A stretch of DNA of 64,000 bases from JANXZS01 sp963797255. Lineage in GTDB: Bacteria; Acidobacteriota; Terriglobia; Terriglobales; Acidobacteriaceae. The DNA is taken from NCBI GenBank assembly GCA_963797255.1, contig CAWCOV010000036.1, positions 28,579-92,578 of the forward strand. The letters are read 5' to 3'. Position 1 is the stretch's first letter, and each line of letters opens with the position of its first letter. The notes beneath the pieces are model-generated. The model saw only the letters and a list, made by a program, of their open reading frames with translations. It did not search any database and was not told the origin of the DNA. Position numbers and translations under genes: made by a program. Below, one piece after another: positions 25,547-32,300 of this stretch.

Positions 25547-26563
25547 ATGGCGACTTTAACCGAAAACCCGCGAATTACCTCTACTCATCTGAGCGGTGCT
25601 TCTGCGCCAATCCAACTGGATGGCCTCACCCACGACTACGGAAGCCGCCTCGCACTCGATCATCTTTCTTTCGAGGTGGGGGAGGCACAGATCTTTGGCT
25701 TGCTCGGGCCAAATGGCAGCGGAAAAACCACGTTATTTCGCATACTTTCCACGCTGATGGTGCCGGCCGGCGGCAACGCGCGCATTCAAGGCTTCAACGT
25801 GGCTACGGAGGCGAATCGTGTCCGGCAACAGATTGGCATCGTGTTTCAGGCGCGAAGCGTCGACATCAAGCTCACCGTTGCGGAGAACCTGAAGCACCAG
25901 GGACATCTTTACGGCTTAAGCGGCAGTTCGCTCAAGTCCCGCATAGACGAGGTGCTCGGGCGCGTGGGCCTTCGAGACCGCGCAAAAGAGCGCGTCGAAA
26001 CGCTTTCAGGTGGCATGCAACGCCGCGTCGAACTGGCCAAGGGCCTGATCCATTCGCCGTCCGTCCTGTTGCTGGATGAGCCGTCCACCGGACTCGATCC
26101 CGGAGCGCGCCGCGATTTGTGGCAATATCTGCGCACCCTGCGCGATCAAGATGGTGTAACCGTCCTCGTGACGACGCACTTGATGGAGGAAGCCGAGCAC
26201 TGCGACCGGCTGGCCATCCTGAGCGAAGGAAAGCTGGTTGCACTCGGTTCTCCCCTGGAACTCAAGTCGGAAATCGGCGGCGATATCGTGAACTTCGAGG
26301 CTCGCAGCGAGCCAGATGCCTACGCGCTGGCGACTCGCATCGCCGACCTTTTTCACGTTCAGGTTTCAGTGGTCGGGCATTCCGTTCGACTGGAGCAGGA
26401 ACATGGGCACCGTTTCCTGACCAGCGTAGTCGAGGCGTTCCCTGGCGAGATTGAGGGCGTTTCGGTGGCGAAGCCAAGCCTTGAAGATGTCTTCATCCAG
26501 CGCACAGGTCACCGGTTCTGGAATGAAATTCCGAGCGAAGAGCCCGAAAAGAAGGAGAACTAA
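25547..26563 (+). CDS. ABC transporter ATP-binding protein (drug-export type)
   Basis: A 338-residue ATPase subunit of an ABC-2 exporter. Walker A is GLLGPNGSGKTTLFR, the Q-loop is IGIVFQARSVDIKLTVAENL, the signature is LSGGMQRRVELAKGL, Walker B is VLLLDEPSTGLDPGARRDL, and the switch His is in VTTHLMEEAEHCDRL. A C-terminal accessory domain of about 100 residues ends in VSVAKPSLEDVFIQRTGH, the DrrA-type ending. The start lies five bases after the ctaB stop, and the permease gene begins one base after its stop. The transported substrate is unknown. Location between ctaB and a DUF420 gene hints at a link with respiratory complex assembly, but this is only contextual. Confidence 0.94.
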   Translation: MATLTENPRITSTHLSGASAPIQLDGLTHDYGSRLALDHLSFEVGEAQIFGLLGPNGSGKTTLFRILSTLMVPAGGNARIQGFNVATEANRVRQQIGIVFQARSVDIKLTVAENLKHQGHLYGLSGSSLKSRIDEVLGRVGLRDRAKERVETLSGGMQRRVELAKGLIHSPSVLLLDEPSTGLDPGARRDLWQYLRTLRDQDGVTVLVTTHLMEEAEHCDRLAILSEGKLVALGSPLELKSEIGGDIVNFEARSEPDAYALATRIADLFHVQVSVVGHSVRLEQEHGHRFLTSVVEAFPGEIEGVSVAKPSLEDVFIQRTGHRFWNEIPSEEPEKKEN

Positions 26564-26564
26564 C

Positions 26565-27392
26565 GTGGCCACGATCGCTCACCCAGTCAGTCGCCCCGCA
26601 GCGATATCGACACCTGGAATCCTGCTGCCGTCGTACTCGCTTTGGCTCAGGGAAATTGTCCGGTTCTTTCGCCAGCGCGCTCGGGTTGTCGGCGTCATCG
26701 CCTCTCCCCTGCTCTTTTGGCTGCTGCTTGGCTCTGGGTTTGCACATAATTTCGGCGTCAGCAGCAACGGACTCTCCGGGCAATCCTTCGGCTTCTACTT
26801 CCCCGGCTCCATTGCCCTGATTGTCCTTTTCACCTCGATTTTCAGCATGATGTCGCTGATACAAGACCGCAACGAGGGTTTCCTTCTTTCGGTGCTGGCC
26901 GCGCCGGTCAGCCGCTCTGCAATCGTGCTAGGAAAGGTGCTCGGCGGAACCACTCTTGCTGCAGTTCAGGGAATCGTGTTGCTGGTCTTCGCCCCACTGA
27001 TCGGCGTTCATCTCACGATCGAGACCGTCGCACTAGCTGTCCTGATTACGTTGCTGATGAGTTTTGAACTTACCGCGCTCGGCTTCGCAATCGCATGGCC
27101 CATGGATTCCCCACAGGCCTTCCACGCCATCGTGAACCTCATACTTCTCCCCATGTGGATGCTCTCAGGATCACTCTTCCCTGCGGACGGAGCCTCTGGG
27201 TGGCTGCGAATCATCATGCACCTGAACCCTCTGACTTACGGCGTGGATGCACTACGGAATGCGCTGTTTCCTGACACGCCCACGGCGTTTCCATTGGCTG
27301 TGAACCTTGCTGTCACCGTTGGATTCTGCGTGCTTTGTTTTGCGGGATCGTGGGCAATTGTGAATCGACGCACCACCAAGCCGGCCGCATAG
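26565..27392 (+). CDS. ABC-2 type permease
   Basis: A 275-residue membrane subunit for the preceding ATPase. Six hydrophobic segments are visible, including VVGVIASPLLFWLLLGSGFA, GSIALIVLFTSIFSMMSLI, GIVLLVFAPLIGVHLTIETV and FPLAVNLAVTVGFCVLCFAG. The ABC-2 motif region IVNLILLPMWMLSGSLFPAD and LNPLTYGVDALRNALFP is strongly conserved in DrrB-like permeases. GTG 26565 is the start: AAGGAG lies ten bases upstream and the ATPase stop is one base before it. The two subunits are almost certainly cotranslated. Substrate unknown. Confidence 0.92.
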   Translation: MATIAHPVSRPAAISTPGILLPSYSLWLREIVRFFRQRARVVGVIASPLLFWLLLGSGFAHNFGVSSNGLSGQSFGFYFPGSIALIVLFTSIFSMMSLIQDRNEGFLLSVLAAPVSRSAIVLGKVLGGTTLAAVQGIVLLVFAPLIGVHLTIETVALAVLITLLMSFELTALGFAIAWPMDSPQAFHAIVNLILLPMWMLSGSLFPADGASGWLRIIMHLNPLTYGVDALRNALFPDTPTAFPLAVNLAVTVGFCVLCFAGSWAIVNRRTTKPAA

Positions 27393-27413
27393 CGGCTGTT
27401 CGTACAGGACAAA

Positions 27414-27950
27414 ATGCAAGTCGCAGAATCGAGTACGCACAAACCAATCGCCGCAATCCTGGTCGTAAGTGCTGCTGCAATTGCCTTTCTGCTTTGGCTG
27501 TTATACGTACACCACGCGCCGCCGGAATTCGCTGACCGTCTACGCTTTCTGCCCGCTCTGAATGCGGCGTTGAACGGCTTGAGCGCGGTTGCGCTTGCCA
27601 TTGGATTTACCTTCATTCTGCGCAGAAATATTCCCGCCCACCGCAGGTCGATGATCACAGCGTTCATTTTCTCGTCGCTCTTCCTGGCGAGCTATATCAC
27701 CAACCACGCGTTGCACGGCGATTCGCGTTATCCCGGCCACGGCACCATCCGCACGGTGTATCTGCTCATCCTGGCCACGCATGTGCTGCTCTCTGTGGTG
27801 GCTCTTCCCATGGTTCTGACGACATTCTTTTTTTCGCTCAGCGGCCGATTCGCACAGCATCGCAGGATTGCGCGTTTCACGTTCCCAATCTGGATGTACG
27901 TTTCTGTCACCGGAGTCGTCGTTTACCTGATGCTTTCGGCGGCGCAGTAA
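27414..27950 (+). CDS. DUF420 membrane protein (CtaM-like)
   Basis: A 178-residue protein with five predicted membrane helices. DUF420 landmarks include LPALNAALNGLSAVALAIGF, the conserved basic loop RRNIPAHRRSMITAFIFSSL, SYITNHALHGDSRYPG and YLLILATHVLLSVVALPMVL with histidines in the membrane. In Gram-positive bacteria DUF420 proteins (CtaM) are needed for heme-copper oxidase maturation. The same role here is inferred from ctaB three genes upstream. The start ATG has AGGAC six bases before it. The gene follows the permease after 21 bases and probably belongs to the same transcript. Confidence 0.88.
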   Translation: MQVAESSTHKPIAAILVVSAAAIAFLLWLLYVHHAPPEFADRLRFLPALNAALNGLSAVALAIGFTFILRRNIPAHRRSMITAFIFSSLFLASYITNHALHGDSRYPGHGTIRTVYLLILATHVLLSVVALPMVLTTFFFSLSGRFAQHRRIARFTFPIWMYVSVTGVVVYLMLSAAQ

Positions 27951-27964
27951 GCAAGCGAGATGAA

Positions 27965-28252
27965 ATGAGCCCAGTAACGATGCGCGATTCCACTCCCGTC
28001 GAGATGTCGAACTCCGAGAACCCCGACGGCGGTGCAGGCCAACTGCTCCGTTGGGGAGCAAGCACTCTCGGCGCGGGTATTTTCTTCGCCATCCTTACCA
28101 AAACGGTCTTCGGCGGCATCAGCGCGCAGGGGCCCCACACCAATGGTGGATGGCTCGCCTTAATTGCGGCGATGGGATGTCTTCCCTTTGGCACGATGCT
28201 CTTCCTGCTGGGTGCCGCGAAATGGCTACGGAATAAGCGTACAAAGCGCTAA
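27965..28252 (+). CDS. Small hypothetical membrane protein
   Basis: A 95-residue protein with a polar N-terminus (about 28 residues) and two hydrophobic segments, LLRWGASTLGAGIFFAILTK and LIAAMGCLPFGTMLFLLGAA, ending in a basic tail KWLRNKRTKR. It starts 14 bases after the DUF420 stop on the same strand, so it is probably the last gene of the ctaB-ABC-DUF420 unit. I do not recognise the family. The layout (two helices, positive C-terminus inside) suggests a small accessory or assembly subunit; this is speculation from position. Confidence 0.7.
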   Translation: MSPVTMRDSTPVEMSNSENPDGGAGQLLRWGASTLGAGIFFAILTKTVFGGISAQGPHTNGGWLALIAAMGCLPFGTMLFLLGAAKWLRNKRTKR

Positions 28253-28330
28253 ACAGCCATCTCCCGCCCGCGTACCCCTTTTGCACCATCGATTCTGCTA
28301 TCCTTCTCCTCTATTGGAGAAAGTACGGTT

Positions 28331-28789
28331 ATGGCAAAAAGCGTAAATAAGGTCATCCTTCTGGGCAATGTGGGAAAGGATCCTGAAGTGAAGTTCCTAC
28401 CCAGCGGCTCCGCTGTCGCAAATTTTTCTATCGCTACAACCGAACGCTTCAAGGATAAAGGCGGCGAGTGGCAGGACAAGACCGAGTGGCACAACCTTGC
28501 CGCATATGGAAAAGTCGCTGAGATCATCCAGAAGTACGTTCACAAAGGAGACAAGCTGTTCGTTGAAGGCCGTCTGACAACGCGCTCCTGGGACGACAAG
28601 GAAAGTGGCAAGAAGGTGTACCGCACAGAGATCATTGTCGGCGACCTGTCCCTGCTCAGTGGTCGCGGAGAAGGCGACGGCGGAAGCTCCCGCTCTTCGA
28701 ACACAGCGTCCTTCGATCAGCGCTCATCCGCACCCGCAGAAGACTACGGTCACGCGGCAGAAATTACCGACGACGATATCCCGTTCTAA
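28331..28789 (+). CDS. ssb: Single-stranded DNA-binding protein
   Basis: A 152-residue SSB that coats single-stranded DNA in replication, repair and recombination. The OB fold begins VNKVILLGNVGKDPEVKFLP, continues through ANFSIATTERFKDKGGEWQD with EWHNLAAYGKVAEII, and closes with KLFVEGRLTTRSW and YRTEIIVGDLSLLSGRGE. A short Gly/Ser/Asp-rich linker leads to the acidic tip ITDDDIPF, which is the docking peptide for partner proteins, including RecO (encoded at the left end of this window). Start ATG 28331 follows GGAG about ten bases upstream. All features are normal. Confidence 0.97.
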   Translation: MAKSVNKVILLGNVGKDPEVKFLPSGSAVANFSIATTERFKDKGGEWQDKTEWHNLAAYGKVAEIIQKYVHKGDKLFVEGRLTTRSWDDKESGKKVYRTEIIVGDLSLLSGRGEGDGGSSRSSNTASFDQRSSAPAEDYGHAAEITDDDIPF

Positions 28790-28873
28790 ATGTGTTAGAG
28801 TTTTCCGGAAACTGACAGGTGAAATCCCGGCATCGATTCGTCTATGCCGGGAGGGTTCCGACTCAAATCAAAT

Positions 28874-29752
28874 ATGGCCAACTCATCAGAAATTTCTCGT
28901 CGTCGCGTTTTGCAAGGGGTAGTTGCAGGAGCAGCCTTGGCATACACATCGCCTCTCTCGTTAGCAGATGACTCTAAGCCCATCCCGCGAAAAAACCGCA
29001 TACATCAATCCGTCAGCCGCTGGTGCTATCAGAAGATTCCGATGGACGACCTCTGCGCATATTCGGCGCACATTGGACTGAAGGGCATCGACCTGCTCAA
29101 GCCGGAAGAGTATGAAATTCCGCGCCGCTATGGCCTGATCTGCACCATGGGCTACAGCGGCGCCGGTGACATTCCCAACGGCCTCAATCGCCTGGAAAAC
29201 CACGCGATGATCGAGGAAGGATTCCGCAAGAACATTCCCTTGGCAGCGAAGGCCGGCGTTCCGAACGTCATTACGTTCTCTGGGAATCGCAATGGCATGT
29301 CCAACGAAGAGGGCATGAAAAATACCGTCATCGGTCTGAATCGCGTTAAGAAGATTGCGGAAGACAACAACGTCGTCATCAATCTCGAATTACTCAACAG
29401 CAAAAAAGATCACCACGACTACATGTGCGACAACTCCGCATGGGGTGTGGCCGTGATGGAGCAAGTGAACTCGCCGCATGTAAAGCTGTTGTACGACATC
29501 TACCATATGCAACTCATGGAAGGTGATCTGATCAACACGATCCAAAAGAATATCCAATGGCTTGGCCATTTCCACACTGGCGGCGTTCCGGGGCGTCACG
29601 AATTGGACGACACCCAGGAAGTACAGTGGGACGGAGTGATGCGAGGAATTGTCGCCTCAGGATTCCAGGGATACGTCGCTCACGAGTTCGTGCCGACGAA
29701 GGATCCTCCGCTGCCTTCTCTGCTTCAGGCTGTTAATCTTTGCGACGTTTAA
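28874..29752 (+). CDS. Tat-exported hydroxypyruvate isomerase-like protein
   Basis: A 292-residue TIM-barrel protein of the xylose-isomerase-like superfamily. The N-terminus SRRRVLQGVVAGAALAYTSP is a twin-arginine signal, so the enzyme is probably periplasmic. Barrel residues typical of hydroxypyruvate isomerase (Hyi) are present: the metal-ligand Glu in VVINLELLNSKKDHHDY, Asp in VKLLYDIYHMQLMEGD, His in WLGHFHTGGVPGRHELD, and Glu in GYVAHEFVPTKDP. It may isomerise a small keto/aldehyde sugar; the real substrate is unknown, since exported paralogues are poorly characterised. ATG 28874 places the twin arginines ten residues from the start; ATG 28844 would add ten residues. Confidence 0.85.
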   Translation: MANSSEISRRRVLQGVVAGAALAYTSPLSLADDSKPIPRKNRIHQSVSRWCYQKIPMDDLCAYSAHIGLKGIDLLKPEEYEIPRRYGLICTMGYSGAGDIPNGLNRLENHAMIEEGFRKNIPLAAKAGVPNVITFSGNRNGMSNEEGMKNTVIGLNRVKKIAEDNNVVINLELLNSKKDHHDYMCDNSAWGVAVMEQVNSPHVKLLYDIYHMQLMEGDLINTIQKNIQWLGHFHTGGVPGRHELDDTQEVQWDGVMRGIVASGFQGYVAHEFVPTKDPPLPSLLQAVNLCDV

Positions 29753-29767
29753 GCTAGACAGCTAAAT

Positions 29768-30373
29768 CTATTCATCTTCGGTCTGCCGGAGTTTGGCAAC
29801 ATCCTCCGGCAAATCGATGTCGAAGTCTCCCCCTTCAAATTCCACCTGCAAAGCGTGCTCCGGGTGCCTGGAAATCACTCTTCGCGCGCCACTATCTCCC
29901 GAGAGCATCGCCAGTTCTCCAAAGTAATCGGCTCCAAAGACCGCGGGAACACCGAGAACTCCGTTGTACTGCGAAGCAACAATCGCCTCGCGCCGTCCGT
30001 TGTACTTTTCGAGCAACTCTGCCAATAGACCTGCTGATAAGTTGGGCTGGTCGCATACGAGTAACAAAACTGCGCCCGGTAATGTTGGTCTCTTGAAAAG
30101 GCTCTTCATAGCCACCCGGATGGACGAACCCATCCCTTCCTGCCATCCCGGATTTTCAAGAATTTCGAACACGCCACTATCTACTTCCGGCTTCAAAATC
30201 TCCGCATGCGCCCCGAGGACAATGAAATTTGGCGAACATCCCGCTTCCATCGCCAGACGGGCAGTCCTGCGTAGCAAGCTTTCCCCATTTATGCTGAGCA
30301 ACTGTTTTGGCGTTCCCAGGCGGGATGAGTCTCCAGCAGCCAATAGGATCGAAGCGCAGTCTTTCATAGGCAT
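29768..30373 (-). CDS. mocA: Molybdenum cofactor cytidylyltransferase-like protein (MocA)
   Basis: A 201-residue nucleotidyltransferase related to MobA and MocA. The N-terminal nucleotide-binding motif is SILLAAGDSSRLGTPKQLLS, with the Lys of the pyrophosphorylase signature. A second block reads GAVLLLVCDQPNLSAGLL, containing the metal-binding Asp, and the third PAVFGADYFGELAMLSGDSG matches the conserved MocA C-terminal region. MocA forms the cytosine dinucleotide form of the molybdenum cofactor used by xanthine/aldehyde oxidoreductases. Position fits: an XdhC gene lies directly upstream on the same strand and the enzyme subunits are encoded divergently. No dedicated start signal is clear; ATG 30367 is an alternative. 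Confidence 0.87.
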   Translation of the reverse strand: MPMKDCASILLAAGDSSRLGTPKQLLSINGESLLRRTARLAMEAGCSPNFIVLGAHAEILKPEVDSGVFEILENPGWQEGMGSSIRVAMKSLFKRPTLPGAVLLLVCDQPNLSAGLLAELLEKYNGRREAIVASQYNGVLGVPAVFGADYFGELAMLSGDSGARRVISRHPEHALQVEFEGGDFDIDLPEDVAKLRQTEDE

Positions 30374-30416
30374 GAAGAAAAGACCTTCCGTTCACCAAAA
30401 TATGTGGGCGAGTGCG

Positions 30417-31502
30417 TTATGCCGGAACGCCTGAGGCGTTTGTATGCTTGAATCTTTTGTCCGCAGTCGCGTGGAGCTTGCTCAATACAGATTGAATTTC
30501 AGCAATGATCGCTAATGCAATTGTTTCTGATGTATGTGCCCCTATATCCAATCCAATAGGGGAATGAAGCCGCTCCATACCCGTCAGATGGGGTGTTTCC
30601 ATGCGGATGCCTTCAATCAATTGCGCGGTTCGGTGCCTCGGGCCAAGTTGGCCGAGATACCTGAGTTGGATTTGAAGCAGCGCGCCAAGCAGCACTCGGT
30701 CCTGTTCAAAGCTGTGGCTCATGATCACCACTGCATCGTCGCTTCGGACTTTGCAGATGAATGGAAGTTCAGCCGCAGGCGCGCACATCACATCGGTCGC
30801 TTCCGGAAATCGGGATCGGGCTGCAAGATGCGCACGGCCGTCTGCGACGACGACATCCCACCCCAAGATTCGCGCAAATCTCACCACGGGCCGCGCATCA
30901 TCCCCTGCCCCGAAAAGAACCAGCCGTGGCCGCGGTCGAAGCGCCTCAATGAAAATCTCCGTCTCCCCCAACTGCAAATATTCCGATACTTCCGAAGCCG
31001 CCACCCTCTCCAACGCCGTTTGCACGGCCGCCTCTCTCAGCAAAGGATCGTTTCCTTCATCTTCGCCGGGATACAGACGCTGCTTGCCCACTGAGGCCGT
31101 ATTCAGGATGGTCGCCAGGGCGACATTCGCCCTCTCATTTCGAAGACGCTCCAGCAAGTCGACGCGGATCGCGTCCTCGTCATCCGCGCGCTTTAGCAAT
31201 ATGTGGAGAGTGCCATTGCAACCCAGGCCGTACGGCATACCCGATTCGTCTTCGCCAGAGGTGCGATACTCGCGAACCACGGGGCCATTTTCCGTCAGCC
31301 ACCAGGCCTTCTTCTGGATTTCTGCTTCAAGGCAGCCTCCGCTCATGCTGCCCGCGCGCCCGCCAGACGAGGTCAGCAGCATGCGAGCGCCGACGCGGCG
31401 ATAGGAGGACCCCTCCACCCTCACCAACGTTGCTAGCAGGCACTTCTCCTCGTTTTGCTGGGCGTTCCGGTATGCGGCGATTACCTCATCTAATTCCTTC
31501 AC
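30417..31502 (-). CDS. XdhC/CoxI-family molybdenum hydroxylase maturation factor
   Basis: A 361-residue protein needed for insertion of sulfurated molybdenum cofactor into hydroxylases such as xanthine dehydrogenase (XdhC) or PaoABC (PaoD). The N-terminal domain shows KCLLATLVRVEGSSYRRVGA with GRAGSMSGGCLEAEIQKKAW, the conserved XdhC start with its cysteine. The C-terminal Rossmann domain begins RLVLFGAGDDARPVVRFARI and contains DVVVADGRAHLAARSRFP. GTG 31502 is the start, with AGGTG upstream. It is divergent from the three-subunit enzyme operon across 140 bases, and MocA follows it. The pair form the maturation half of the locus. Confidence 0.92.
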   Translation of the reverse strand: MKELDEVIAAYRNAQQNEEKCLLATLVRVEGSSYRRVGARMLLTSSGGRAGSMSGGCLEAEIQKKAWWLTENGPVVREYRTSGEDESGMPYGLGCNGTLHILLKRADDEDAIRVDLLERLRNERANVALATILNTASVGKQRLYPGEDEGNDPLLREAAVQTALERVAASEVSEYLQLGETEIFIEALRPRPRLVLFGAGDDARPVVRFARILGWDVVVADGRAHLAARSRFPEATDVMCAPAAELPFICKVRSDDAVVIMSHSFEQDRVLLGALLQIQLRYLGQLGPRHRTAQLIEGIRMETPHLTGMERLHSPIGLDIGAHTSETIALAIIAEIQSVLSKLHATADKRFKHTNASGVPA

Positions 31503-31642
31503 AATTCACCTTTTGCTGGACCGAAAATGATTCGGTAACACATGAATGGATTTGATGTTAATGCAATGGCTGAGCATTCGCACCAGCCGCGGAATGCCGT
31601 ATTATTAGCCTAACAATTTGACTCGCCCCAGGGGGTGCTTCC

Positions 31643-32299
31643 TTGTCCGAAACGGAAAAGCCATCAATCTCACGCCGGGGATTCCTGAAAGCCGCGGGAG
31701 CAACGGCAGCAAGTACCTTGGTAGAGTCCGCACACGCTGTCACCAAGGAAATGAGCGAGACCTCGCAGGCCGCCAAAACACTGGGCCCGGGGGCAGTTCC
31801 CATCGTGCTCCATGTCAATGGGGCTCCGCACTCCGTCTCCGTGGAACCTCGAAATACTCTAGCTGAAGTCCTGCGCGATCACCTCGGGCTTACTGGAACA
31901 AAAGTTGTTTGCGATCGAGGATCCTGTTCCGCCTGTACGGTGATGCTGGACAAAGTGCCAACGCTCTCCTGTATGACCCTCGCCATCGATGTGGGTTCGA
32001 GACACGTAACTACAATTGAGGGGATTTCGACCGGCGATAAACTTCACCCCATCCAGGCTGCTTTCATTAAGCACGACGCCATGCAGTGCGGATTTTGTAC
32101 ACCCGGCATGGTCATGAGTTGCGTCTCATTGCTGGAGCGCAACCCGAGCCCCAATCTTGAGGAAGTTAAACACGCTGTGGCCGGAAACCTTTGCCGCTGC
32201 GGCACCTACCCAAGAGTTTTTGCCGCCACGCTTGAAGTGGGAGAGGAACACAAGTCACTCAACCGGTTCGTTTCCGGTAAAGCCGAGAGAGGAGCCTGA
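31643..32299 (+). CDS. Molybdenum hydroxylase, [2Fe-2S] subunit with Tat signal (PaoA-like)
   Basis: A 218-residue iron-sulfur subunit. The N-terminus SRRGFLKAAGATAAS is a twin-arginine signal. A plant-ferredoxin-type [2Fe-2S] site is CDRGSCSACTVMLD with a later Cys in PTLSCMTLA, and the second [2Fe-2S] domain shows CGFCTPGMVMSCVS and NLCRCGTYPRV. This is the arrangement of PaoA (YagT) of the periplasmic aldehyde oxidoreductase PaoABC, in which the small subunit carries the export signal for the whole complex. The start is TTG 31643 (GGGGGTG upstream). The TGA stop is one base before the next gene, which has GAGAGGAG inside this gene's end. Confidence 0.93.
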   Translation: MSETEKPSISRRGFLKAAGATAASTLVESAHAVTKEMSETSQAAKTLGPGAVPIVLHVNGAPHSVSVEPRNTLAEVLRDHLGLTGTKVVCDRGSCSACTVMLDKVPTLSCMTLAIDVGSRHVTTIEGISTGDKLHPIQAAFIKHDAMQCGFCTPGMVMSCVSLLERNPSPNLEEVKHAVAGNLCRCGTYPRVFAATLEVGEEHKSLNRFVSGKAERGA

Positions 32300-32300
32300 G

